From Pontederia crassipes (Eukaryota > Streptophyta > Magnoliopsida > Commelinales > Pontederiaceae): a DNA stretch of 64,000 nucleotides. This document shows, one piece after another, positions 1 through 10,809 of this stretch. Numbering within the stretch: position 1 is the first letter of the stretch; each line of letters opens with the position of its first letter. The notes beneath the pieces were generated by a model that made no database searches, was not told the DNA's origin, and worked only from the letters and a program-made list of their open reading frames with translations. The stretch is from NCBI GenBank assembly GCA_030549335.1, contig JAUKPH010000017.1:9447501-9511500 (forward strand), written 5' to 3'. Both the position numbers and the translations under genes were made by a program.

Positions 1-2912
1 ACCTCGAGACCGCCGGAGATTCCACTAATCATTTTCTTTGTTCCAAATGGGGAAAGGAAGAAAACCCTTTACACCGTCGCCTTTTCTCCGCTTCGAGAGG
101 TAAGGCACACCTCTCCTCCAATGAAGTTAATCTATTTCTCTCGCTCAAGAGGTAAGATTTTGAACCTCTTTTACACAGGAGCTCTCTCAATTTTTTAACA
201 AAAGTGTTTCTCTCTTTTACAATTCTATGATCATAAAAAGAGAAGAGAGAAAGAAGAGAAAGCTATGAAATGAAAATTTCAAGAAATAATCTTTATTTGA
301 TAACTTGAAATTTTCCTTCAATGAGTGAATGTGTACATTTTCCTTTGGCTTTGGCACTCCTTTTATAACTTTCAGTGTGTGAGAAATTCATTCAAAATTT
401 TCTCCACAAATTTCTCCTTCAAATTTGACCGTTATTGTTCATTTGACTGTGAGGCCGGTCAACCGCACATCTGCACTGTTTTGATCATAACTTTCTGCAC
501 AGATATCCAAATTAGATGATCTTAGAGTCTATGAAAAGCTAACAGAATTCTCTACAACTTTGATACGTATTATTCATCCAAAATATAATCATATCATAGT
601 CAATTATGTAATCAAAGTTCGTGCATAAAGTTATCTCCTTTTTTTTTAAACTTTTTTAGCATTTTAACTTTTAATCTTTTGAGGTTTGTTTCATCAAAAT
701 ATAATTTTATATGTTATTAAAACTTTGACCCAACAATAGCCTCAAGATCGAGAGGTTGAGACACATTGAGTAATTTAATAGGTTGGGATAAACCATGATA
801 AAAGGTGTTATCCGGTAACCCTTCATTATCGATTGCTTGCATTTACTTTTGTGAATTAGTTTTTAATTTGGAACAATTATTTTTTTTATTTATCACCTTT
901 TGCAATGTTATTTTATTAAATGCCAATTCACCCTCTTATGGACATAAAATTGGCATCAAGCGTGGTTAGTAATTTGTTATTGATTTTGATCGATTTAAAA
1001 GATCCAATAATCTTTGAGCTTTATGGCATCGGGAAATTTTAATTTGGAAAAGAATAATTTACCACTAAGCCTTTGACTTTTAGTGCTCTAATTTTGATTA
1101 GTTTCCTATGTAAGATTTTATTTATTTCATTGATTGTGTTCTTTGGGACATCATCGAATATGATTTATCATTCTTATTTTGATTCCTTCTAAAAGTACAA
1201 AAGTTTTAATCAAAATGGATTGGAAGATGGATAATATATTTTTTGTAGTGCTTCACACTCTATGAAAGTTAATTGAATTTTTACTTGCGAAAATTGATGA
1301 GTGATAAGGAGCATGTGCCAATTAGATGTAGAATGAATGAATATGTGGATTAAAATAGATACTAAATTCAGTGATATTTTGAAAATGATTTTGCCATTCT
1401 TACTTCTGCTCCTTAAAAGTGAAAAAAAGCTTGAATCAAATTGAATTGCAAGGTGAAAAATATCTTTAATGGTGCTTTACACTATGTAATTTAATTGAAT
1501 TCCCACTTGCAAAATTTGATAAGTGGCGAGGAGCATGTGCTGATTAGATGTAAGATGAATAAATACATTGATCAAAGTGGGATCTAAACTTAGTAATATA
1601 TTGGATACAAAATCAGTCTAATTATACTTATTGCAAGTATTTAAATTGAGTCATATCCATAATGTATAAGGATTCATCCAATGATCTTAACCTAATACAT
1701 GCCAAAAGATAACTTACCAACTATTGAGGTGAAGAAAATTGAATTCAAGAAGACAATTGAGACACAAGGATATATGAATTAAGTTAATTCTTTTTTGAAT
1801 ATTATAATAGCTAAACAAAAGATGATATTAAACTAAATAATAATAATAAAAATAAAAGATACTAAAACAACTGGTAAAGATTTTTGAGGGAGAGGTCTCA
1901 TATGAAGTATTAGTGTGAATAGACTTACAACAATTAAAGCACATTTGGAACGCTAAATACAAGAAAAAACATATTACATTAATTCATAAACTAAAAACTC
2001 TACTATGAAAATCAATTAGCTACACTATTCTCAAATAGCATCATAGAGAAATTCACACAAGCAAACTTATCATGGTAGCCTTGTGACTTAATCTAAAGTT
2101 AGCATAAACGAGCCAACAAGAAATACTTTTAAATTAAATATTCATGACTCAAATCATATAACTTAATCCAGGACCAACAAAGAAATGAAAATTGCATAAA
2201 ATAAAAAATCTACTCTAAGAAAACTAATAAAAAATGGATAATCTAGGTATATATATAAACAAGTCATCCACATAATGGTTGATTATGAATAAAAGATACA
2301 AAAAAGATTCAACCCAAATCAACTAAAATGTTTAGTGAAATAAATCAAATAACTTTCCTGTCGATGACAATAAAGTTTGATGTGAATTGTGTGGGGGAAT
2401 ATGAATTTCAATATTATCTTAATAACTATCAAGATATGCATTTATAATTCTCATACTTAGACACAGTGCAACCAGTATCGCTACCTTAGGACACAAAAAG
2501 TCGGAAGCTAAGAGGAGAAATAAAAAAATGCCTTTAGATATCTGAGTTGTCCTAAATTTGACAAAATTGTCCCCAAATGACTCATTACTACAGTCAGAGT
2601 TAAAATTATAAACATAAATACACAACTATGACCATAAAAGAAATTGAGTATTATCACTATACTCAAGCTACTTTAAAAAATGCTAAAGTGATTGGTGATA
2701 AAATTTTATCAATAAATTGATTGAAACTAAGTCATAAACAATTCATTTATGTTATTTGTTTTTCAAAGATTGATAAAATTAGATCTAAAATTAACAGGAT
2801 AAATAACTAAGGAGGTATAGAGACATTTCAGCTTTATCTTTAACTTTGAATTTAAAATAAAAAATGGCTTGATATCTAATCTCACAACAATTAACTTCTC
2901 GAATATGTACTC
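1..2912. other. Gene-free AT-rich region with decayed retrotransposon sequence
   Basis: No open frame here has recognisable protein similarity. Around 890-975, 'caattcaccctcttatgg' followed by 'attggcatcaagcg' resembles the 3' end of a copia-type LTR and the primer-binding region after it, but both are degenerate and no gag or pol frame follows. 1170-1613 holds an old, diverged two-copy tandem repeat with a period of about 222 bp; the phrase 'ggagcatgtgc' recurs at 1308 and 1530. The rest is AT-rich sequence in which I see nothing. Confidence 0.4.
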
Positions 2913-5900
2913 TGTAATACGAAATTTCACTCTAAAAGCTAGAGGGCAATTAGATTATTTCAGCAGTGCTGACCCATTCGCCATCACTTAATCGCAATAA
3001 TATGATTTGACAGTAATGCAACGAAAACTAATATTCATTTAAAATAAGATAAAATCATCATATGTTAAAACATCAGCAAAACTAATGTCATAGAACATAA
3101 TAAAAATATTATTCATATTCGTATCTAGAACAAACTTTAGTGACTCATGACTCCATCTATTCTTATGCCATGTGTAATTTCGTCATCATGAGTTGATCAG
3201 CCATCCATCCAAGCATATTAATTACCTGCACGAATCCAGAGTATAGAGTTTCTTAATTAGAGTATGTAAAGGCCAATGCAGTAAAATGTGATGCATTCTA
3301 AACATGATACTACATGATATATATAACAGTTATATTCATGACATGAAGGTGCATGAATGTTGTGCCATAATCATAAGAAAAATGTCATTATCCATATCAT
3401 CCATATCATAATGTCATCATTAATAGTAAGCATATTTGACATAAAATTATTTTTCTCATATAACAATTAGTAACAGTAAGCATACCAGGTGGCTAGCACT
3501 TGTTATTACCTTATTTCAGGAATGTCCTTAGGGTTGCTTTATAACCCTTTGGGTCCCTATTTTCGTGGTCATCATTGTTTTCAGTTAGTCAGTAATAATC
3601 TTTAATTTTATCAGTAATTGAAAAATCAAGTCGTTGCCCTCCAGTAGGCTAGCTAGGCTACGTGGGAATATACATACCGTTGTCGTAAGATATAGTTATT
3701 CCCCTAAAAAATACTAACTCCAAGGTGCATGCCTCAATAATTTTCTGAAAGAAATTTTAACACAATGGACCAGAGCACAATATTTCTCATCAGATTGAGG
3801 GGAGACAAGTAACAATATTATTCAATTGGGTTCATTATTATCACAGTCATCAAATATTTTACGTCCCAGTCTTCATATTTTAACCTAGTTACGATTATCC
3901 ATGCATTTCGTGTATCTAGGTTCATATACAATTATCATTCATAATTACTTAATAGCAAATACCTTAAAAATAACTTAAATATAACATAATTTTATTTTTC
4001 AGACTATCACGGCCGTGATAGGGTTGGCCACGGTCGTGACAAAACCTTGAACTTCATCCCTTTCTGTCATGGTCGTAACTGACATCGTCACAGTTGTGCT
4101 GACCTTGTCATGACCGTGACAATAGATGTCACGAGCGCGAGAGAATGCTCAGTTTCAGCCCATTTTTCATCCTCCTGTCACGGGTGGCACGGCCGTGACC
4201 GAAGCCACAGTGTCATCCATTCAGCTCGATTTTCATCAGTTTTGATGTAGAAACATGAGGTACTTCATATGAATCACTTTTAAACACTTATACATGATTC
4301 TCGGACATCTTAGCATTAGGAAAACACATGAAAAACATGATAAAACAATCATTCAATCAAATGGTCCCTTTCTTCCCAAATCATAAGAACATGATTTTCC
4401 AATAAAAAGCCCTAGCACATGGATCTATTAATGATAGATCTTAACATGGAACATATGATAAAGATTCAGATCTCATGAACTACAGCAAATTCCTCATAAA
4501 AAATCCTACTAAGAACTAGGGTGGTCTCAAATCTCTCAATCCATGAAATCAAATCCATTGAGAGGGATTGAATCCCCTTTACATATCTCGATCTTAATGA
4601 ATCATTCTCTTATTTCTTCTCCTTCTTCCTCTTCATTCTTTTCTTTCTCCTTCCTCAACCCTTAGCCGCTAAGATGTGGAGAAAAAGGTAATAAGAGAGA
4701 ATAGGGGGCTTGATGCGTAAAATGATGTAGCAAAATAAAATCGTTAGCAAGTGCACTAGTCGCTCAAGTAATATAAAAAATAGGAGTAAGAGTGTCGAAC
4801 CCATGAGGAATATTATTAATCAAATATCTGAATTTATAAATTAATAATAAAGGAAAAATATGGATTTTTGAAAATAGGTTTTGTAAAAATAAAATAAAAT
4901 AAAGAAAATAAGATAAAATAATGTAGTAGTGTTGAAGTTAGGCCTTAGGATGAAAATAGATCAGGATAAATATTTGAACCATAAAAGATAAATTTTATCT
5001 TTAAAGATGTATTAGAGTCTCCCTAAAATAATCTAACATGATTAACTTGTGGACTCCACGACTAGCATCCTCAACCGAATCATATAGAACTATCATAATT
5101 TAATAAGAATTAAAATCTCCACGACTGACATCCCATCAAATCATATTAATATTAAGAAGCATTAAATTATATTCCCTAGACTATTAATCACTCCACAAAC
5201 TGGTATAGATTAACATATCATATAAACTTGATTCTTCGCACACTAGTTATCAAATTTATATCAATTATTAATTTCATATAAAATCAATTAAAATTAGTAT
5301 CATGACTTCTGAAATCAAACACTCCACAAACTGGTATAGCTTAATTCAGAAATTCAATTAACTAATATAAAAGCATTAAGCACAATTAATAATTGATCAG
5401 AAAAGATTAAAATAAATAAAATAGGGTCCAAACATTTCTCTTCAATTAATAATCTCCAAAAATAAAAGATATAAAAACATGGAGTTCATCCTAGAAATAT
5501 TGGAGAGATAATAAAATACATATGATAAAAATTGGAAGAATTACACCCAAAGTAAAATCAGGATCCTCGAATCTAGGCCGACAGTCGGACAACCTCTCGA
5601 ACTTGATCAGAGTCGCGATCAACCTCCAGCCGTCGCACCTCTCTGCTCTTGGTCGTAGCCTTCAAAGCTCACGACTCAACTGTGGAAGAAAACCTGAACT
5701 TCAGAGCACGAATTGGATTGATGGTTTTCTCTTCTATTTATAGGTGTGGACAGACTTCAAGTTGGTCACGATTGTGAATATCGTACGACCAACTTTAAAT
5801 TCGCGAGATAAACTTTACGGTGTCGATAAAACTTTCGTTAATGATAAAAGGTTATTTGTTTTGCACATCTTCGTTCCCGACCATAAAATGACAAACTTCT

Positions 5901-6543
5901 CTTTGTTCTCGGCCAAAACTATAAGTCATTACGTCCAAAATGTATGGATTATGCCCAAAATGATAAGTCTTCTTATCTTTACTCTATTTCTTCTAATCTC
6001 GGCCAAAATATAAATTCTCTCTTCTAATCTCGGCCAAAACGATGACTCCTTTAATCATTACGCCCAAAATGATAAACCCTTTCTTCAAATCTCGGTCAAA
6101 ATGATAAGTCATTTATGCAAATCTCGGCCAAAACGTATGGATTACGCCCAAAGTGATAAGTCTTCTTATTTTTACGTCATTTCTTTTACGACCTGGCTGA
6201 TTGTGATCATCTCGGCCATGTATGTGTATTTTGTCCAAAATAATGTAGTTTACGACCGATTCATCCGTTAATTCGGTTTGCTTGCAAAATAATTATAAAA
6301 ATTAAGTAAATCCCTCCTTATTTAAAATAATCAAAACATTAATGATCAAAATCGATAAATCCGGAATTATAACTAAAAATGGTCTAAAATGATGCATGCT
6401 ATGATCAAATTACAAAAAAATTAACTAAAATAATAATATAAAATATGTTGTATTTTGCATACATCAGGACTTTATATATGAGAGATCATGAGGGATTTGA
6501 TAAAATGTCCAAATTGCCCTTGATAAAAATCTGAGGTATTACA
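2913..6543 (-). mobile_element. Solo LTR (Ty3/gypsy-like), interrupted by a nested solo LTR
   Basis: The element begins TGTAATAC (2913-2920) and ends GTATTACA at 6543, an 8-bp perfect terminal inverted repeat of the TG..CA type. It is flanked by a perfect 5-bp target-site duplication, TACTC at 2908-2912 and 6544-6548. Without the nested insert and its duplicated target it is about 1.87 kb. A TATA-like 'catatataaag' on the minus strand at about 6471-6481, close to the minus-strand start, sets the orientation. No gag, pol, primer-binding site or second LTR is present, so this is the product of LTR-LTR recombination. 4005-4200 carries a cluster of CACGGCCGTG palindromes. The Ty3/gypsy (Tekay/Del-like) assignment rests on general LTR style and is tentative. 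Confidence 0.8.
4711..6466 (+). mobile_element. Solo LTR nested in the 2913-6543 LTR (family A, copy 1)
   Basis: It starts TGATGCGTAAAATG and ends TTGCATACATCA, giving TGATG..CATCA termini, with near-identical 5-bp flanks (gggct at 4706-4710, ggact at 6467-6471; 4 of 5 match). A second copy lies at 48070-49763. Both copies carry the stretch 'gcaagtgca(c/t)tagtcgctc' near the start and a TATA-like 'tctatttatagg' about 1 kb in. From 5860 to 6240 there are imperfect short tandem units built on 'ctcggccaaaa' and 'cgcccaaaatgataa'. The open frames inside (5522-5743, 5744-6013) have no recognisable similarity and are chance frames within the LTR. Confidence 0.8.
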
Positions 6544-9500
6544 TACTCACTATCATGCTCTAGTGCTTGAAGATTCAACAAGATTAAATTTAGATTCCTT
6601 AGAGAAAATCAAGCTACTCTTGTGATAAGGACAATCTCTAATGTTGATTGCTTATATGAAAACTGGATAGTAAAAACATCTTTGGTGCTCCAAATATTGA
6701 GAAATGGTCACTAGCTTTTGAAAAATAACCATACAATTGTCATTTTTGCTTCCAATAGTTCATGATGCTCCTCTCTATCCTAGACCTAAATCAACATCCA
6801 TATGCAATCCTCAATTTTGGCCTCCGTAGTGTCCATGCCCAAGGAGAGACCGTAGCAACTCCCTAATGTCTTATTGAATTATAGTATGTTTGTACTCAAC
6901 TCACGCTACTGTCCAATTACTATTGTATTTGTCGGAGTTGCACGTGGAAGCATCGGGTTTATGTAGATGTCAATGGCACTCCCATGCAACCCAAGTCGAA
7001 GATGACCATATTGCAGCATGTGTTGTCATTGAGCCAAAAATAGAGGTGGCCATATTGTTGTTTGTGTTGCCGCCGAGTCAAAGTCAATGTTGTTGCTGAG
7101 ATTGAAAAAGGAAGAGGGTCAAACTATCTCTCTCTCTTTCTATTCACCTACAATAGTAATTCATTTTGCATCTCTTGGAGAAGCCCATAACTTTATTTTT
7201 TATCTTGGGAAAGAAGAAATAGCAATGTTGAGTTGGCAAAACCCCTCCTCTATCCCTCTTTTTTTTATGATGGGGAAGGAGACGACCCTTTCTCTCTCTC
7301 CTTTATCATAAAGAAGAGAGGGAGGCATCACTTAGAACCATTGGAAAGGGGAGGGGGAAGGGGGGAATGGCAGTCTCCATTGTCAAATTATTTTTCCATC
7401 TTTTATTTTATTATTATTTTATTATTGCTTATTAAATTTTTACCACTACATCAAAATTATAATCAAATAATAAGTTATCACATCTCAAAGGGACTTTAGT
7501 TGAAATAAGTTATAAGTTGAAGGATGATCTAGTTACAAAATAAAATTAAAAAATCACATTATAAAAGAGGATAAAATTCTAAATTCTAAATTCATTGCCA
7601 AAAATTATTTGGATATGTAGCTACAGGGCAATTATAATAAGACCATGAAATTAAGCAAATCTTATTTTAATTATAATCGTATTAGTAGGACAAGTATGAA
7701 CAACCACATATCAAACATGTCAAAACCTATAAAAAAATCACCGTCATCCTAATTTCATTATAACAATTCTAAAATTTAGATAGAGTTTATTTGATTTTTT
7801 TTGGCATTCTAGTTTTTATTTTTCTTTTGATTTCAATACTTTCTAATATTAATGCACCTATTTAGATAACAACAAATTTTCATTCAATTAAAATACTTAA
7901 TATTTTCTTTATGGGATAATATTTTAGATATTGCACAGTTGGCTCTAAGCCTACTTAGGAGATAGTTTAGTTTGAAAATATAGAATTAACAAAAAAATAA
8001 ATCGATGCTTGAAAAAAGGTGTTAAAGTTCTAAAATTTGGGCAGCAAAATGAAATTGTGATAAACCATAAGAAAATTGCAAATAGTTGAGAGTGTGAAAG
8101 AATAATTAACTCAAATTAAAAATGTTACAAGCCTAATCTTTAACTAAGAGTATTTAAGATTTTCATATTAACCCTAATGTTGATGCTATATCAAGGTCCA
8201 AGCCCTCCATATTTTCTTATTCTTTCCTCCTCCCATAAGATCTACCTTGCCTGGGGTTTAATGGAGAAGGAGAAGAACACAAAGATGAAGAAAGAAGTAA
8301 TTGAGAACAATAAGTGAACTACAAAAAAAATGTTTTAGTGTAAAACCTCCAACATGTATAAAAGGGATTTAACCCTCTATTTTCTTCATAATGTGTTTTA
8401 TATGTTTGGATTGAGGATTTTAGAAATGTCTTGCTTCTATAGTGTGGAATATTGAAATTACATAATGCCGTACATTAATTGTAATCTATCCAAATTTGTA
8501 ACTATCATTATAGAAAAAAACATTTAAATTGATTTTAATCGTTCAAAATTTATAAAATTTATGAATAATACATGATTAAAATATCCAGAAGTCTACTTTC
8601 TATAGAGTTTTGTTTCATAGAATTTGGAGATGTATATAAATAGTTTTGATATGTAAACCTAATTATTATCATGCTTTGAGCTTGAAGTTTATAAAGTATT
8701 TAAAAGTTTATTTGATCTTTCTATAGTACTTAGAATTATTTGAAAAGGATAAGTTTTAGAAGAAGTTGTAAATATTTTAATGTCTACTATCATATTAGTG
8801 TAAGAAAAAGATTTTGACATTTTTTATGAGTTTTCTGAGAATAATCTTTAGAAGATAAATTATGTAATTTTTATATATGATTCTTATGAATGTCTAGTTG
8901 GCAAGAAAATTAAAATAATTCAAAAAATGTACATAAACAGATTTTTTTAAATTTTTTATCAATATGTTATTAGTGTTGAAAAGTAAGATTGTATTATTTA
9001 AGTATACTTTTGTTATGATTGCTATATTAATATTATGAATTTTCATTAATTATTTATATATTTTTCAAATGTTGATCTATAATATTTTATGATATTTTTG
9101 TGCAGTTTATATATTCTGTTATTTGTGAAATTATGATTGAAGTTTTGATAATCACGTAGATATCAAAATCTTATGCTAAATCATAATTAACAATCCGATA
9201 AATATTTGTTAGATTGCTTATGCATAATGTACACAACTTAAAAGAATATGTTCTTCTCCCTTATCAAACTAAGATTGAAAAGTAAAATCCTTTACTTATG
9301 GATTAAAGAAACAAATGAATTGATGTTGTGAATGTTTATGTTGATTTTGATGTCATGTTACATGAATGTCTCTTATTATTAATGTATCAAGATCGTTATG
9401 CATGAAATAATCATGCTATGACAACTGTATATCATAATTATAGATGATAGCATGATTCAACTCACCATGAAAAAGTTACATATATAATGGTTATTAAAGA

Positions 9501-9618
9501 TTATTTTGTCTAATTATGTATGAAGTAAAGCCTTTTAAATCGATATTGTGTTTTATTGTTTTTTATACTTGTTATGTTGCAAAAAAATCAATTCTAACTT
9601 TTGGTATGATTAAATAAT
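6544..9618. other. Intergenic AT-rich DNA, no supported gene
   Basis: Small open frames at 6890-7499 overlap each other, show no conserved motif and lack splice partners. 7085-7380 is purine/pyrimidine-rich (runs of ctctct and gggga). The remainder is about three-quarters A+T and I see no structured feature in it. Confidence 0.4.
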
Positions 9619-10134
9619 GAGTAAATTTCACCAAATACTTTATAACTTTAGACAATTTTTTAACGCTATCCTCAAACTTTATTTTGTAACAAGATTATAC
9701 TCCATCTTTCAACAACTACCCTTTTTACCTTTAATCAGCGGTTTCCTAATCGCGGGGCGATTTTTCCTTCATATACACAAACAGTCATCTGATGTGGTAT
9801 TAAAAAATAATATTTAAAAAATAAAGAGCCGTGGACATGTCGAGGGGGGTGACCATCCCCCTCCTTTCCTTGCACTCATCGACGCAAACGCGGCGTAGGG
9901 AAGGGGGGGGAGGGGTTGCTCGTACTCTACGACCCTCCGGCAAGATTGCAGAGTTTAATTTTTTTATAATATCATGTCAGACGATTGCTTGTATGGAGGA
10001 AGAAGAAATCACCACTTGGATGCCACGTCAGGATGACAAAATCACCGATTAAAGTTAAAAATAGTAGTTGATAAAAGAAGTTAAAAGATGGAGAATATCA
10101 TTGGAAAAGTAGAGGGTAATCGACGAAATTTACC
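9619..10134. mobile_element. Mutator-like non-autonomous TIR element with GC-rich core
   Basis: The ends form long imperfect terminal inverted repeats of roughly 100-130 bp: the left arm runs from GAGTAAATTTC at 9619 to about 9750, and the reverse complement of the right arm begins GGTAAATTTCG at 10134. The inner arm parts match well ('ctccatcttt', 'tcaactac', 'ctttaatc'). An 11-bp direct repeat GATTAAATAAT flanks it (9608-9618 and 10135-10145), in the size range typical of Mutator-like elements. Between the arms, about 9828-9960 is strikingly GC-rich compared with the arms and could be captured host DNA. No transposase is encoded. It sits about 680 bp upstream of the EH gene start codon. Confidence 0.65.
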
Positions 10135-10809
10135 GATTAAATAATTGACACCTAGCAAGCAAAATAATGAGAGTTGAACCTGACTGCTGATATTTACTGT
10201 ATACTAATTACAATTAAACTTTCGCATAGTTTGTTGCCTCATCCTCCGATTAAGCAATAGTAATAACTATCGCATTATTAACAAACTTTGCACGGATCCG
10301 TCACCCCACACCAGCAAATGACGTAACATCCCACCAAACACGTGCACTACTTGATCGGGCGGCAAAGAACACCCGCAACGAGGACCGTCGGATCCACCTG
10401 ACCACCAATCTCAAAGCCGCCAATGGCAATGCCCGAATTAGAACACATCGTTCAGTGGCAATTTCGTCATGTCAATACGAAATTATCTGTCTTCACCTTC
10501 TAAATAATACAAATTGACTCCTCTGCGTGCTCTCCCTTTTTTTTCCACCAAAATTTCCCATTTCTCGTGTGTTCCTCGCAGTCGAAACCTCGCGGAGATC
10601 TCGTCGTCCTCCGCTCGATTCCCTCCTTCGAACCCCTCGACGGTGGTCGCTCTCCTCGGATCGCTGCTCGTGTGCGCACGCACGAGCGGTCGCTCGCTCG
10701 GCGTCTATCGAGGAATTCGATCAGTTTTGCCTGCGCTCCAATCCCGTCGGCGGCGTCGTGGCGTCGGAATCGGGATCCTGAGCCAGGTTCGGGTTAAATC
10801 CTGGGAGAA
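10135..10809 (+). promoter_or_regulatory. Promoter and 5' leader region of the EH-domain gene
   Basis: Composition shifts from AT-rich to GC-rich at about 10290. A TGACGT (bZIP/as-1 type) hexamer lies at 10319-10324 and a CACGTG G-box at 10339-10344. A weak TATA-like 'ctaaataata' lies near 10500, followed by pyrimidine- and CG-rich sequence (10520-10800) that suits a leader. Open frames in this leader (for example 10514-10915) overlap the true start and look like composition artefacts. The transcription start cannot be fixed from sequence. Confidence 0.45.

Noticed and set aside
5522..6013. Two adjacent plus-strand frames in the nested LTR
   Set aside because: They fall inside a solo LTR, the second LTR copy at 48070 does not preserve them, and no domain is recognisable.
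7085..7380. Overlapping small frames as a possible short gene
   Set aside because: Low-complexity purine/pyrimidine tracts, no start context, splice partner or family resemblance.
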